A stretch of 64,000 nt of DNA from Sphaerisporangium sp. TRM90804 (GCF_029846175.1 NZ_JARWAC010000009.1:310001-374000), one strand, 5' to 3'; shown: positions 1 to 9,844, counted from the stretch's first letter. Notes: generated by a model from the sequence alone, not told the origin. A program made the numbers and translations.

Positions 1-22
1 CCCCGCGGGTTCGCCCGCGGGG
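1..22. terminator. Hairpin terminator of an upstream gene
   Basis: A perfect 9-bp stem (positions 1-9 pairing with 14-22) is closed by a TTCG tetraloop, an exceptionally stable loop. No T-run follows, which is usual for GC-rich actinomycetes. It probably ends transcription of a gene lying left of the window. Confidence 0.7.
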
Positions 23-30
23 CGCTTCGT

Positions 31-61
31 TCGTACAAACACCGGAACACTCCTTGTACGA
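31..61. promoter_or_regulatory. Inverted repeat upstream of plsC, possible operator
   Basis: TCGTACAA at 31-38 is matched by its exact reverse complement TTGTACGA at 54-61, with 15 bp between. The stretch is unusually AT-rich for this genome and lies in the only intergenic space before the acyltransferase gene. Regulator unknown. Confidence 0.4.
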
Positions 62-194
62 GGATGTAGCACCCTGTAGTCCGGCGTAACACGAGTTTTC
101 CACTCCGGGCCTTAGGGTGGGCACAGGTCGCCCGCGCACGGGACAACCCGCCTGCCGCGACCGCGCCGGGAGAGTCCGTCCACCGGGAGAGTCC

Positions 195-857
195 GTGCTG
201 TACCGCATCACGAAGACGATCAGCAGCCCTTTCCTGCGCCTGCTGTGGCGGCCCGAGGTCACCGGGGCCGCGAACGTCCCCCGGTCCGGGGCGGCCGTCC
301 TCGCCTCCAACCACCTGTCGATCCTCGACTCGGTGTTCCTGCCGCTGATCCTGCCCAGGCAGGTCACGTTCGTGGCCAAGTCGGAGTACTTCACCGGCAA
401 CCGGCTGACCGCCATGTTCATGCGCGGCACCGGCCAGGTCGCGATCGACCGCGAGAGCGCCACGGCGGCGCGGACGATGCTCGACACGGCCGTGCGGGTG
501 CTGGAGGCCGGCGAGCTGTTCGGCATCTATCCCGAGGGCACGCGCTCGCCCGACGGGCGGCTCTACCGGGGCAAGGTCGGCGTCGCCTGGCTGTCGCTCA
601 CCGCGGGCGTGCCGGTGATCCCGGTGGCGATGGTCAACACCGACCGCGTCCTGCCGCCCGGGGCCGCCGTGCCGCGGCTCGCCAAGATCGGCGTCCGTAT
701 CGGCGAGCCGCTCACCTTCACCGGCGACGCCGGCAAGGCCAGGGACCGCCGGGCGGTCACCGACGAGGTGATGCGCGCGATCCAGGAGCTGTCGGGCCAG
801 GAGTACGTGCCGTCGTACGCCGCCAGCAGGAAGGACGGAGCGAAGCGGGCCGCCTGA
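195..857 (+). CDS. plsC: 1-acyl-sn-glycerol-3-phosphate acyltransferase (PlsC family)
   Basis: This enzyme transfers an acyl chain from acyl-ACP or acyl-CoA to lysophosphatidate, the second acylation of phospholipid synthesis at the inner membrane face. The GTG at 195 was chosen because GGGAGA lies 5 bp upstream; the frame runs open to 117 but that part is not family-like. The 220-aa product has acyltransferase block I, NHxxxxD, at residues 39-45 (NHLSILD), and block III, EGTRSPDG, near residue 114. The C-terminus is basic. The gene stands just ahead of a penicillin-binding protein gene in the same direction. The family is certain; specificity for lysophosphatidate rather than another lyso-lipid is inferred. 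Confidence 0.85.
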   Translation: MLYRITKTISSPFLRLLWRPEVTGAANVPRSGAAVLASNHLSILDSVFLPLILPRQVTFVAKSEYFTGNRLTAMFMRGTGQVAIDRESATAARTMLDTAVRVLEAGELFGIYPEGTRSPDGRLYRGKVGVAWLSLTAGVPVIPVAMVNTDRVLPPGAAVPRLAKIGVRIGEPLTFTGDAGKARDRRAVTDEVMRAIQELSGQEYVPSYAASRKDGAKRAA

Positions 858-931
858 GGGGCCCGAGCAGCAAACCCCGCGAAACGGCCACGCTAGGCTC
901 GTGGCGACATCGAGACACCGGGGGTATAAGC

Positions 932-2569
932 GTGCCGCGCGGCCGTATCATCGCGATCACGTCCGTCGCCGCCGTTCTGGTGGCGGGGGCCGCCGGCGGG
1001 GGCGCCTACTACGTCCTGCACACCAGGGGCAGCGCACAGGAGACGGCGAGCGCCTTCGCCGACGCCTGGGCCAGGGGCGACACCGCCGCCATGCGGGCGG
1101 CGCTCGCCGCGCCCGCGGCGGGGTTCGACACCGCCTACGACCGGCTCGCCAAGAGCCTGGGTGCCGAGAAGACCGCCGTCCGGCTGGGCTCGGTCACCCC
1201 CGACGGCGACGGCCGGGCCAAGGCCGCCTACACCACGACGCTGACGCTGAAGAACCTGGGCGACTGGACCTACACCGGGTCCCTGGACCTGGTGGTCAAG
1301 GAACGGCACTGGAAGGTCGCCTGGACGCCCCGCGCGGTCCACCCGGCGCTGGACGGCACCACCAGCCTGGCGGTGCGGTTCCGCTGGCCCGAACGCGCGG
1401 CCATACAGGACAGCGGCGGCAGGCGCATCGACGAGGGCGGTGCGGGGCCCTCGGTCGAGCAGATCGTCGGATCCCTGGGCAAGGCCACCGCCAAGCAGGC
1501 CGCGAAGCTGGGGTGGCCGTACAAGCGCGGCGACACGATCGGCGTGGCCGGGCTGCAGCAGTCGTTCCAGAAGAAGCTCGCGGGCGTCCCCGCGGCCGAG
1601 ATCCAGGTGGTGGACGCCGACGGCGAGCCCGTGCGCACTCTGAAGACGATCGAGGGCTCCCCCGGCGCCGACGTGCGCACGAGCCTCGACCCGCGTGTGC
1701 AGGAGGCGGCCGTGTCGACCGTCGGCGGCGTGTCCAAGCCGGCCTCCATGGTGGCGATCCGCCACTCGACCGGCGAGATCGTCGCCGTCGCCGACAACCG
1801 CGGCGGCTTCAGCCGGGCCCTGAACGGCCGCTACCCGCCCGGGTCGACGTTCAAGACGGTCACCGCCGCCGCCCTGCTGGCCGAAGGCGTCACCGCCGGG
1901 CAGAAGGTCACCTGCCCCAAGGACGCCAACGTGGGCGGGCTGCGCGTGCGCAACTCCGAGCACGCCGCGTACGGGTCGGTGTCGTTCCTGGAGAGCTTCG
2001 CGCACTCCTGCAACACGACCTTCGCCCCGCTCGCGGTACAGCGCCTTCAGGGCGGCAAGCTGCACCAGATGGCCTCGCGGCTGGGCTTCAACCACCCGCT
2101 CGGCATCGGGGTGCCCGTCGTGGCGGGCAGCATGCCGCAGCCCACCAGCCTGGCCGAGCTCGGCGCCGAGTCCTTCGGGCAGGCACGCATCACCGCCAGC
2201 CCGCTGGTGATGGCCTCGGTCGCCGCCGCCGTGGCGGACGGCACCTGGCGGCCGCCCACCCTGGTGGCCGGCCTCAAGCAGAAGGCACGACCGTACGAAC
2301 TGCCCGAGCCGATGGCGCGGAGCCTGCGGTCGATGATGGCCGCTGTGGTGACCAGGGGGACGGCCGACAACGCCGGCCTTCCCAAGGGGACGTCCGGCAA
2401 GACCGGGACGGCCGAGTTCGGCACCGGCCCGGAGCTGGACTCCCACGCCTGGTTCATCGGGTTCCGCGGCGACCTGTCGTTCGCGGTCGTCGTCGAGGGG
2501 GGCGGGGGCGGCGGCAAGGTGGCGGCGCCCGTGGCCGCGCGCTTCCTGCGCGGCCTGGACGCCGTCTGA
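932..2569 (+). CDS. Penicillin-binding transpeptidase with MecA-N/NTF2-like domain
   Basis: This is a class B-like peptidoglycan D,D-transpeptidase anchored by one N-terminal membrane segment (about residues 5-27), with its catalytic domain outside the cell. The 545-aa protein has an NTF2-like (MecA N-terminal type) domain at roughly 35-150, a linker region, and a transpeptidase domain carrying all three signatures: STFK at 305-308 with catalytic Ser305, SCN at 359-361, and KTGT beginning at 490. The GTG at 932 gives an ideal membrane anchor; the frame is open much further upstream but there it overlaps plsC. A possible -10 (TAGGCT, about 894) lies just before it. It is close to the Streptomyces-type PBPs outside the dcw cluster. 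Confidence 0.88.
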   Translation: MPRGRIIAITSVAAVLVAGAAGGGAYYVLHTRGSAQETASAFADAWARGDTAAMRAALAAPAAGFDTAYDRLAKSLGAEKTAVRLGSVTPDGDGRAKAAYTTTLTLKNLGDWTYTGSLDLVVKERHWKVAWTPRAVHPALDGTTSLAVRFRWPERAAIQDSGGRRIDEGGAGPSVEQIVGSLGKATAKQAAKLGWPYKRGDTIGVAGLQQSFQKKLAGVPAAEIQVVDADGEPVRTLKTIEGSPGADVRTSLDPRVQEAAVSTVGGVSKPASMVAIRHSTGEIVAVADNRGGFSRALNGRYPPGSTFKTVTAAALLAEGVTAGQKVTCPKDANVGGLRVRNSEHAAYGSVSFLESFAHSCNTTFAPLAVQRLQGGKLHQMASRLGFNHPLGIGVPVVAGSMPQPTSLAELGAESFGQARITASPLVMASVAAAVADGTWRPPTLVAGLKQKARPYELPEPMARSLRSMMAAVVTRGTADNAGLPKGTSGKTGTAEFGTGPELDSHAWFIGFRGDLSFAVVVEGGGGGGKVAAPVAARFLRGLDAV

Positions 2570-2596
2570 ACCTCCGCCGGCCCGCCCGGCCCGCCC

Positions 2597-2869
2597 CTAC
2601 ATGGGCAGGGTGGCGTCGTGCTGGAACACCATGATCAGCAGGGTCGCGACCAGGGTGGCGATCAGCACCCAGCTCACCAGGATGATGATCGTCGACCTGC
2701 TGAGACGGCGCGGCGCCGGCTCTGGAAGGGCGGCGCGTTGTCGGTCGACCTCCTTGCGCTCCAGTTCCTCGTTGAACGACTCGAGTCGGGCGGCCAGTCG
2801 TGGGTCGTCGTCACACAGATATCGCTCGATCTGGGCAAGCACTCGCTGCTCGTCCTGCGACCAAGGCAT
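2597..2869 (-). CDS. DUF3040 family small membrane protein
   Basis: The 90-aa protein opens with the DUF3040 signature (MPWSQDEQRVLAQIE followed by a DDPRLA motif) and ends with one hydrophobic segment at about 60-82. Members are widespread in actinobacteria and their function is unknown. The start is supported by GGGAGG about 7 bp upstream. It converges on the penicillin-binding protein gene with a 27-bp gap and diverges from the radical SAM gene. It is probably a single-pass or hairpin inner-membrane protein with a cytoplasmic N-terminal helical part. Confidence 0.75.
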   Translation of the reverse strand: MPWSQDEQRVLAQIERYLCDDDPRLAARLESFNEELERKEVDRQRAALPEPAPRRLSRSTIIILVSWVLIATLVATLLIMVFQHDATLPM

Positions 2870-2967
2870 GCCAAGCCTCCCGGCAACGCAAGTTATGTGC
2901 CGATGTTCCTCCCCACCCCTAAGATCGTTAGCCTTCTCCCATCGTGCTTTCTGCGGCGTGGTTCAGT

Positions 2968-2997
2968 TTGCGATCACCTTCGAAAACCTGTTCTAAT
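2968..2997 (+). promoter_or_regulatory. Sigma70-type promoter, probably giving a leaderless mRNA
   Basis: TTGCGA (2968-2973), an 18-bp spacer and TCTAAT (2992-2997) form a good housekeeping promoter. The next ATG (3005) sits 8 bp after the -10, where transcription should begin, so the message would start at or next to its start codon. No Shine-Dalgarno sequence is present. Confidence 0.55.
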
Positions 2998-3004
2998 CTG
3001 GCCC

Positions 3005-4036
3005 ATGCGCTGGGACAACCTGCGCCTCGACGGCGAGCCGGCGGCCGCGGCCACCCCTCTGTTCGCCCGGGGCGCAATCGGCAGGACGTTTGACACCCCC
3101 GAGTTCCGGGGGGTGACCTTCTTCGAGCTGCACGCCCGGTCGATCATCAACCGCGTCCCGGGCGCCAGTCGCGTGCCGTTCCAGTGGACGATCAACCCCT
3201 ACCGCGGGTGCACGCACGCCTGCACCTACTGCTTCGCCCGCAAGACGCACGAGTACCTCGACCTGGACGCCGGGCACGACTTCGACTCCAAGATCGTGGT
3301 GAAGGTCAACGCCGCCGAGCTGGTGCGCAAGGAGCTCGCCGCGCCGCGCTGGGGCGGGCACCCGATCGCGATGGGCACCAACGTCGACTGCTACCAGCGC
3401 GCCGAGGGCCGTTACCGGCTGATGCCGGGCGTCATCGCCGCGCTGCGCGACGCCGCCAACCCGTTCTCCATCCTCACCAAGGGCTCCATGATCCTGCGCG
3501 ATCTCGACCTGCTGGCCGAGGCCGCGGAGGTCACCGACGTCGGCGTCTCACTGTCGGTCGGCTTCACCGACGAGGAGCTGTGGCGGTCGGTGGAGCCCGG
3601 CACCCCCCGCCCGGGCCGGCGGCTCGAGGTGTGCGCCGCCCTGAGGGGCCGCGGCCTGCCGTGCGGCGTGCTGATGGCGCCGATCCTGCCCTACCTCACC
3701 GACTCGCCGCGGGCGCTCGCCGGCACCGTCCGGCAGATCGCCGAGGCCGGCGCCACGCACGTCGTCCCCCTGGTGCTGCACCTGCGGCCGGGGGCCCGCG
3801 AGTGGTTCCTCACCTGGCTGGCGCGCGAGCACCCGAAGCTGGTCCCCCGCTACCGCGAGATGTACGGCCGGGGGGCCTACGCGCCGAAGGCCTACCAGGC
3901 CCGCATCACCCGCGAGGTCGAGGAGCTCGCCGCGCGGCACGGCGTGGGCCGGTCCTCACCGGCCGCCGCGCGCCGCCTCCGCCCGCCCGGCCCCGCCCCG
4001 CGGGCGGCCGCGCCCGAGCAGCTCACACTGCTCTGA
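3005..4036 (+). CDS. Rv2578c-family radical SAM protein
   Basis: This 343-aa protein is a radical S-adenosylmethionine enzyme related to the SplB-like group. The cluster-binding motif CxxxCxxC is plain in GCTHACTYCFAR (about residues 71-82), preceded by NPYRG, and is followed by family patterns such as FSILTKGS and a conserved GVSLSVGF. The actinobacterial family is named after mycobacterial Rv2578c; its substrate is unknown. The disordered Pro/Ala/Arg-rich C-terminus (last 40 residues) is probably not part of the barrel. The start is the ATG 8 bp after a promoter -10, so translation is likely leaderless. It is monocistronic and divergent from the DUF3040 gene. Confidence 0.85.
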   Translation: MRWDNLRLDGEPAAAATPLFARGAIGRTFDTPEFRGVTFFELHARSIINRVPGASRVPFQWTINPYRGCTHACTYCFARKTHEYLDLDAGHDFDSKIVVKVNAAELVRKELAAPRWGGHPIAMGTNVDCYQRAEGRYRLMPGVIAALRDAANPFSILTKGSMILRDLDLLAEAAEVTDVGVSLSVGFTDEELWRSVEPGTPRPGRRLEVCAALRGRGLPCGVLMAPILPYLTDSPRALAGTVRQIAEAGATHVVPLVLHLRPGAREWFLTWLAREHPKLVPRYREMYGRGAYAPKAYQARITREVEELAARHGVGRSSPAAARRLRPPGPAPRAAAPEQLTLL

Positions 4037-4147
4037 ATAACCCGAAAAGGCATATGGGTGATTGCCGCCGTAGATGGGTATTTAGAGCCGGTGATGCGGC
4101 TATATGGCGCATTTCTGCAATGTTCGTCTGATATTCAGGGGGAAATC

Positions 4148-4285
4148 ATGGGGGAATCCCGGAAGAAGGCCGCCAAAACCACCGGCAAGGCCAAGAAGAC
4201 GGCCGTCAAGGCCACGCGCGGCTCCAAGCAGGATAAACGCGAGGAGGACGACAAGCGTGCCGCCGGCCAGGAGGAGGCGCAGTAA
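4148..4285 (+). CDS. Small lysine-rich basic protein (45 aa)
   Basis: The ATG at 4148 follows a strong purine-rich Shine-Dalgarno (AGGGGGAAATC). The product is almost entirely Lys, Ala, Thr, Arg and acidic residues, with AKKTAVKA-type patterns like the tails of histone H1-like and HU-type proteins, and ends in a mixed-charge KREEDDKR stretch. It has no hydrophobic core and is likely disordered. A nucleic-acid binding role is suggested only by composition. The 110 bp upstream are AT-rich compared with the rest of the window and probably hold its promoter. A coding function is likely but unproven. Confidence 0.55.
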   Translation: MGESRKKAAKTTGKAKKTAVKATRGSKQDKREEDDKRAAGQEEAQ

Positions 4286-4545
4286 CCTGCCCTCGGGCCT
4301 GAACCCGGCCGCCCGGCAATGCGGCCGACATCACGTATAAACCGGTCATTCGGCTAGCATGACCAGGCACCCGGCCCTCCGGCCACCGAAACGGCGGGCA
4401 CGCGCGGCGGCGTCCGTCGCCGGCTCGATCGCGTAACCGGATCCGCGGGCGCGACACCTCCGCGCGCCCGGCGCGATCCGGCCTCGACTCGGCGGCCCCG
4501 GGTGCCTGATCATAAGAGCCCCCGGCCCCCCGAATACGAGGATCG

Positions 4546-7500
4546 ATGTCCGGCTACCTGCGTTTCCCCACGATCTTCGACGACGTGGTCGCCTTCGCCG
4601 CCGAGGACGACCTGTGGGCGGTGCCCGCCGGCGGAGGGCGCGCGTACCGGCTCACCGCCGGGGTGGCCGAGGCCGCCTACCCCCGCTTCTCCCCCGACGG
4701 CACCCGGCTGGCCTTCGTCGGGCGCGAGGAGGGCCCCGACGAGGTGTACGTGATGCCCTCGGAGGGCGGGGCCGCCGAGCGGCTGACCTACGAGGGGGCG
4801 AGCTGCACGGTCACCGCCTGGGATCCCGGCGGCGCGGTCGTCTACGCCGGCGACGCCGGCCAGCCGTTCGGCCGCTACCGCTGGCTGCACCGCGTCGGCG
4901 ACGGCGGCGTCCCCGAACGCCTGCCGTACGGCCCGGCCAACACCATCTCCTACGGCCCCGGCGGGGCGATCGTCCTCGGGCGCAACACCGCCGACCCGGC
5001 GCGCTGGAAGCGCTACCGCGGCGGCACCGTCGGCGACCTGTGGGTCGACCGCGAGGGCGGCGGGGAGTTCGCCCGGTTGATCTCCCTGGCCGGCAACCTC
5101 GCCTCCCCCTGCTGGGTCGCGGAGCGCGTCTACTTCCTGTCCGACCACGAGGGCGTCGGCAACGTCTACTCCTGCACGCCCGAGGGCCACGACCTGCGCC
5201 GGCACACCGACCACGCCGACTACTACGCCCGCAACCTGTCCAGCGACGGGCGGCGGCTGGTGTACCACGCGGCGGCCTCGCTGTACGTGCTGGACCCCGC
5301 CGAGGGCGAGTCGCGCGCGGTGGAGGTCCGGCTGGGCAGCTCCCGCACCCAGCGCAACCGCCGCTTCGTCCCCGCCGCGCCCTACCTGGGCAGCGCCCGG
5401 CTCACCCCCGACGGCAGCGGCCTGGCGATCACCGCGCGCGGCAAGGCCTACTCCTTCGGCAACTGGGAGGGCCCGGTCCGCCAGCACGGCGAGCCCGACG
5501 GGGTGCGCCACCGCCTGCTCACCTGGCTGAGGGACGGCCGGCGCCTGGTCGCGGCCACCAGCGACGAAGGCGACCGCGAGGTCCTGGCCCTGCTGACGGC
5601 CGACGGCGCCGCCGGCCCGGTGCGCCTGGCCCACCTGGACACCGGGCGGGCGACCGCCCTTGAGGTGTCGCCCGCCGACGACCGGGTCGCGGTGACCAAC
5701 CACCGCAACGAGCTGCTGCTGGTCGACCTGTCGGGCGGCGCCGACGGCGCCACGCTGACCGTCGTCGACCGCAGCCCGTTCGGCGCCATCGAGGACCCCG
5801 TCTGGTCGCCCGCGGGCGACTGGCTCGCCTACACCTGCCCCGACACCCCGCAGACCACCGCGATCAAGCTCTGCCGGGTGGCGACCGGCGAGACCCACCA
5901 GGTCACGCGCCCGGTGCTGCGCGACTCCGGGCCCGCCTTCGACCCCGGGGGGAGATACCTCTACTTCGTGGGCCAGCGGGTCTTCAACCCCGTGCACGAC
6001 TCCCTGCAGTTCGACCTGGGCTTCCCGCTCGGCGGCCGCCCGTACGCCGTCACGCTCCGGCACGACGTCGGCTCGCCGTTCGTCCCGGTGCCCAGGCCGC
6101 TGTCCGCCGAGGACGGCCCGCGCAAGGACGACAAGGACGACAAGGACGGCGAAGACCACGACGGCGGCGAGGCGCCCGGCATGGAGGCGGCCGGCGCCGG
6201 GCACGAGGGCGACGACGCCGGCGAGACGGGCGCGCCCGCGGAAGGCACGGCCACGGGCGGCGCGGCCACGGGCGGCGACGCCGGCGGGCCCGGCGGCGCC
6301 CTGGTGATCGACCTCGACGGCATCGAGCGCCGCGTCGTCGCCTTCCCCGTCCCCGAGGGCCGCTACGACCGCGTCGCCGGCCTGAAGGACAAGGTCCTGT
6401 TCACCTGCCACCCGGTGGCCGGCAGCCGCGGCGACGAGTACGCCGACCCGGTGTCGGGCACGCTGAAGGCCTACGACCTGCGCCGTCACAAGTGCGAGAC
6501 GCTGGCCTCCGACGTGAGCGACTTCCGCGTCGGCCAGGACGGCACGACGCTGCTCTACCGTTCGGGGCATCGCCTGCGGGTGGTCAAGGCGACCGAGCCG
6601 GTCCCCGACGACGACGCCGCCACCCGGTCAGGCGGCTGGATCGACCTCGACCGCGTCAAGGTGTCGGTCTCCCCCGCGGCCGAGTGGCGGCAGATGTTCC
6701 GCGAGGCCTGGCGCCTGCAGCGGGAGAACTTCTGGGTGGAGGACATGGCGGGCGTCGACTGGGACGGCGTCTACGACCGCTATCTGCCGCTGGTCGACCG
6801 CGTCACGACACGCGGCGAGTTCTCCGACCTGCTGTGGGAGCTGCTCGGCGAGCTCGGCACCTCCCACGCCTACGAGATGGGCGGCGAGTACCGCAGCCGC
6901 CCGCACTACGGGCAGGGCCTGCTGGGCGTCGACTGGGCGCGCGAGGGCGGCCTGCACACCATCGCGGGCATCGTCGCGGGCGACCACTGGGACCCCGACG
7001 CGACCTCACCGCTCAACCGTCCCGGTCTCGACGTACGCGTGGGCGACGCCGTGGTGGCGATCAACGGCCAGCCCACCGCGCCGCCCTCCGGCCCGGCCCG
7101 GCTCCTGGTCAACCAGGCGGGCGAGGAGGTCGAGCTGACGATCAGGCGCGGCAACGGGCCGTCCAGGACGGTCACCGTCAAGGCGCTCGCGGACGAGCGG
7201 CCCGCACGCTACCGCGACTGGGTGGAGCGCAACCGGGCCCGCACGCACGAGCGCGGCGGCGGCAGGCTCGGCTACCTGCACATCCCCGACATGGGGCCGG
7301 ACGGCTACGCCGAGTTCCACCGGGGCTTCCTCGCCGAGTACGACCGCGAGGGCCTGGTGGTGGACGTCCGCTTCAACGGCGGCGGCAACGTCTCGGGCCT
7401 GCTGCTGCAGAAGCTCGCCCGCCGGCGCCTGGGCTACGACTACCCCCGCTGGGGCGTGCCGTACCCCTACCCGGCCGAGTCGCCGCGCGGCGTGCTCGTG

Positions 7501-7887
7501 GCCGTCACCAACGAGTGGGCGGGCTCCGACGGCGACATCTTCAGCCACACCTTCAAACTGCTCGGGCTCGGACCGCTGGTCGGCAAGCGCACCTGGGGCG
7601 GCGTCATCGGCATCTGGCCGCGCCACCGGCTGGCCGACGGCACCGTGACCACGCAGCCGGAGTTCTCCTTCGCCTTCGACGACGTGGGGTGGCGGGTGGA
7701 GAACTACGGCACCGACCCCGACGTGGAGGTGGACATCACGCCGCAGGAGTACGCGCGGGGCCTGGACACCCAGCTGGAGCGGGCGATCGACATCGCGCTG
7801 GAGCGTCTCGCCGAGCACCCCGCGCACGCCCCGAACCCGGCCGCCCGTCCGCGCCTCACTGCGCCCCCTCTGCCGCCCCGCCGCTGA
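4546..7887 (+). CDS. Tricorn protease-type S41 peptidase
   Basis: This large 1113-aa cytosolic peptidase degrades oligopeptides released by the proteasome or other proteases. Its order is an N-terminal six-bladed beta-propeller with FSPDG/FSxDG repeats (about 20-330), a second propeller (330-510), a low-complexity acidic linker (about 520-585), the core domain, a PDZ domain near 790-880 and the S41 catalytic domain. Catalytic residues match tricorn: Ser773-His774 (GTSHAYE) and Ser994-Asp995 (AGSDGDIFS). The C-terminal [10 protein letters not shown] motif is also typical. The acidic Asp/Lys/Gly-rich linker is longer than in archaeal tricorn. GAGG precedes the ATG. Its last 32 bp overlap the tail of the convergent WYL regulator gene. 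Confidence 0.93.
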   Translation: MSGYLRFPTIFDDVVAFAAEDDLWAVPAGGGRAYRLTAGVAEAAYPRFSPDGTRLAFVGREEGPDEVYVMPSEGGAAERLTYEGASCTVTAWDPGGAVVYAGDAGQPFGRYRWLHRVGDGGVPERLPYGPANTISYGPGGAIVLGRNTADPARWKRYRGGTVGDLWVDREGGGEFARLISLAGNLASPCWVAERVYFLSDHEGVGNVYSCTPEGHDLRRHTDHADYYARNLSSDGRRLVYHAAASLYVLDPAEGESRAVEVRLGSSRTQRNRRFVPAAPYLGSARLTPDGSGLAITARGKAYSFGNWEGPVRQHGEPDGVRHRLLTWLRDGRRLVAATSDEGDREVLALLTADGAAGPVRLAHLDTGRATALEVSPADDRVAVTNHRNELLLVDLSGGADGATLTVVDRSPFGAIEDPVWSPAGDWLAYTCPDTPQTTAIKLCRVATGETHQVTRPVLRDSGPAFDPGGRYLYFVGQRVFNPVHDSLQFDLGFPLGGRPYAVTLRHDVGSPFVPVPRPLSAEDGPRKDDKDDKDGEDHDGGEAPGMEAAGAGHEGDDAGETGAPAEGTATGGAATGGDAGGPGGALVIDLDGIERRVVAFPVPEGRYDRVAGLKDKVLFTCHPVAGSRGDEYADPVSGTLKAYDLRRHKCETLASDVSDFRVGQDGTTLLYRSGHRLRVVKATEPVPDDDAATRSGGWIDLDRVKVSVSPAAEWRQMFREAWRLQRENFWVEDMAGVDWDGVYDRYLPLVDRVTTRGEFSDLLWELLGELGTSHAYEMGGEYRSRPHYGQGLLGVDWAREGGLHTIAGIVAGDHWDPDATSPLNRPGLDVRVGDAVVAINGQPTAPPSGPARLLVNQAGEEVELTIRRGNGPSRTVTVKALADERPARYRDWVERNRARTHERGGGRLGYLHIPDMGPDGYAEFHRGFLAEYDREGLVVDVRFNGGGNVSGLLLQKLARRRLGYDYPRWGVPYPYPAESPRGVLVAVTNEWAGSDGDIFSHTFKLLGLGPLVGKRTWGGVIGIWPRHRLADGTVTTQPEFSFAFDDVGWRVENYGTDPDVEVDITPQEYARGLDTQLERAIDIALERLAEHPAHAPNPAARPRLTAPPLPPRR

Positions 7888-9013
7888 CCGCCGCCCCCGG
7901 CTCGTGGGAGGCCGCCGCCGGGCCGGCGTCGCCGGAGCCGGCCGGCCCCGGGGCACGGGACTCCGCCGGCCCGGGGGCGTGGGAGCCGCTCGCCGCCGGC
8001 CCAGGGTCGCGTGAGGCCGCCGCCGGCCCAGGGTCGCGTGAGGCCGCCGCCGGCCCGGGGTCGCGTGAGCCGTAGGCGGCCAGCCGCGCGGCCAGGGCCG
8101 TCACCTCCCGCCGCAGGGCGTCGGGCGAGAGCACGGTGAAGGGCCACCCCAGCCCGGCGAGCATCGCGGCCATGCCGTCGAGCCGGTCGGCGCGCCCGGT
8201 CATCAGCACGCCCTCCCCGGTCTCCTCCAGCGCGGCCACCGAGGGGGGCAGCCGCCGCCGGGCGTCCGCCAGGGTCGTCTCCAGGAGCACCCTGACCTCG
8301 TGCCGGTAGGGCACGGCCGACAGCGAGGCGAGCACGTGGGCGACCGGGTCGAACGCGCCGGGATCGGCGAAGCCCCCGGCGAGCGTCTCGGCCGAGCCGA
8401 CCCGGTCGAGCCGGAACGTGCGGATCTCCCCCTTGGCCACGTCGAGCCCGGTGACGTACCAGCGGCCCGAGTGGAACACCAGGCCGTACGGGGCGAGCTC
8501 CCGGTCGCTGTCGCGCCCCTGCCACGACCGGTAGCGCAGGCGCACCAGCCGCCGGCGCCGGGCGGCGTCGGCCAGCGTGAGCAGGGCGCCGGCGGCCGGG
8601 CGCGGCGCCTCGGCCGCCCGGGAGGTGTGCTCCACGGTGTCGGCGACCGCCTCCACCCGCTCGCGCAGCGCCGCCGGGAGCACCCGGCGGATCTTGGCCA
8701 GGGCGCTCTCGGTGGCCTCCTCCCCCACCGCGAGCCCGGTGCGCCGCCCCGCGAGCAGGCCGAGCACCACGGCCGCCGCCTCGTCCTCGCCGAACATCAG
8801 CGGCGGCAGCTTGTACCCGGGCAGCAGCCGGTAGCCGCCGTAGCGCCCGCGGCCGGCCTCGACCGGGACGCCCAGCTCGGTCAGCCGCGCGGCGTACCTC
8901 CGGATGGTCCGCTCGTCGACCGACAGCCGCCGGGCGAGCTCGGCGCCCGTGAGCCCCGGCCGGGCCTGGAGCAGCTCCAGCAGGGTCAGCACCCGGGTCA
9001 CGGGATGCGGCAT
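7856..9013 (-). CDS. YafY/PafBC-type WYL-domain transcriptional regulator
   Basis: The 385-aa protein begins with a winged helix-turn-helix ([10 protein letters not shown] through the DERTIRRY recognition region), then a WYL domain at about 130-220 ([21 protein letters not shown]) and a WCX extension. WYL proteins bind small ligands or nucleic acid and regulate nearby genes. The ATG at 9013 was preferred over an in-frame ATG at 9076 because AGAGG lies just upstream. The last 60 residues are a low-complexity Ala/Pro/Gly/Ser tail built from repeats and probably disordered. The gene faces the hydrolase gene across a perfect inverted repeat at 9028-9052, so it likely controls that gene and itself. 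Confidence 0.88.
   Translation of the reverse strand: MPHPVTRVLTLLELLQARPGLTGAELARRLSVDERTIRRYAARLTELGVPVEAGRGRYGGYRLLPGYKLPPLMFGEDEAAAVVLGLLAGRRTGLAVGEEATESALAKIRRVLPAALRERVEAVADTVEHTSRAAEAPRPAAGALLTLADAARRRRLVRLRYRSWQGRDSDRELAPYGLVFHSGRWYVTGLDVAKGEIRTFRLDRVGSAETLAGGFADPGAFDPVAHVLASLSAVPYRHEVRVLLETTLADARRRLPPSVAALEETGEGVLMTGRADRLDGMAAMLAGLGWPFTVLSPDALRREVTALAARLAAYGSRDPGPAAASRDPGPAAASRDPGPAASGSHAPGPAESRAPGPAGSGDAGPAAASHEPGAAVSGGAAEGAQ
7994..8074. repeat. 27-bp tandem repeat (3 units) inside the WYL gene tail
   Basis: Three copies of a 27-bp unit, recognisable by AGGGTCGCGTGAG at 8003, 8030 and (one mismatch) 8057, encode three 9-residue [13 protein letters not shown] repeats in the C-terminal tail of the regulator. 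Because 27 is a multiple of three, copy number can change without shifting the frame. Confidence 0.85.
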
Positions 9014-9027
9014 GAGAAACCTCTTGT

Positions 9028-9052
9028 CATCCGGACCTGTTCTGTCCGGATG
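9028..9052. promoter_or_regulatory. Perfect 9-bp inverted repeat: likely WYL-regulator operator
   Basis: CATCCGGAC (9028-9036) and GTCCGGATG (9044-9052) are exact reverse complements separated by CTGTTCT. The repeat lies in the 92-bp space between the divergent WYL regulator and hydrolase genes, 15 bp before the regulator's start codon. Position and symmetry point to an autoregulatory operator that also governs the hydrolase. Confidence 0.65.
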
Positions 9053-9105
9053 CGATCCTACGCTGGGCCGCGGCACCTGAGATCGGCACTACCAATGGAG
9101 CGATC

Positions 9106-9843
9106 ATGAGCACCTTCGTCCTGGTTCCGGGATTCTGGCTGGGCGGCTGGGCCTGGGACGGCGTGGCCGTCCCGCTGCGGGCCGCCGGGCACGACGTCCA
9201 CGCGGTCACCCTGACCGGCCTGGGCGACCTCGCCCACCTCGGCACCCCCGCGACGAACGTCGACACCCACGTCGAGGACATCGTCGCCATGATCACCGGC
9301 CGCGACCTGTGTGACGTCGTGCTCGTCGCGCACAGCGGCGGCGGCGTCGCGGCCACCGGCGCGGCCGGCCGGGTCGCCGGGCGGATCGCGTCGATCGTCT
9401 ACCTGGACAGCGGCCCGCTGGCCGACGGCGTGGCGCAGCTCGACCTGTACCCGCCGGAGGGGCGGGCCTACGTCGAGGCGCACCTCACGGACGGCTGGCG
9501 CTACGAGCCGCCGACGTGGGAGGAGCAGGAGACGCTGGGCGCGAGCACGCTGGGCCTGACCGAGCGGGACAAGGCGGCGATCGCGGCGCGGATGACCCCC
9601 CAGCCCTACGGCACCCTCACCCAGGCGGCACGGGGCGCCGAGGAGGCGGCGAAGCTGCCGAAGACCCTGGTGGCCTGCTCGTTCTCCCTGGAGGATGTCA
9701 GAGGGCTGATCGAGGGCGGGCACCCGATGTTCGCGGCGCTCACCGGACCGGAGTGGACGTTTCTGGAGCTGCCGACCGGCCACTGGCCGATGTTCTCCCG
9801 CCCGGAGGACGTGGCGGCACTGCTCGACTCCTTTACAAAGTAG
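9106..9843 (+). CDS. Alpha/beta fold hydrolase
   Basis: This 245-aa protein is a single-domain alpha/beta hydrolase. It starts with the typical FVLVPGFWLGGWAW oxyanion-hole strand, has the nucleophile elbow AHSGGG with Ser77, and a C-terminal TGHWPMFSRP that supplies the catalytic His. The likely acid sits between, before the GHPM region. The substrate cannot be told; relatives are esterase or EstC/salicylate-esterase-like. A GGAGC ribosome site precedes the ATG. The gene is divergent from and probably controlled by the WYL regulator, an arrangement common for small-molecule catabolic hydrolases. Confidence 0.85.
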   Translation: MSTFVLVPGFWLGGWAWDGVAVPLRAAGHDVHAVTLTGLGDLAHLGTPATNVDTHVEDIVAMITGRDLCDVVLVAHSGGGVAATGAAGRVAGRIASIVYLDSGPLADGVAQLDLYPPEGRAYVEAHLTDGWRYEPPTWEEQETLGASTLGLTERDKAAIAARMTPQPYGTLTQAARGAEEAAKLPKTLVACSFSLEDVRGLIEGGHPMFAALTGPEWTFLELPTGHWPMFSRPEDVAALLDSFTK

Positions 9844-9844
9844 A

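Noticed and set aside
245..931. N-terminal extension of the penicillin-binding protein
   Set aside because: The upstream frame overlaps plsC and is Arg/Gly-rich; the membrane anchor begins directly at GTG 932.
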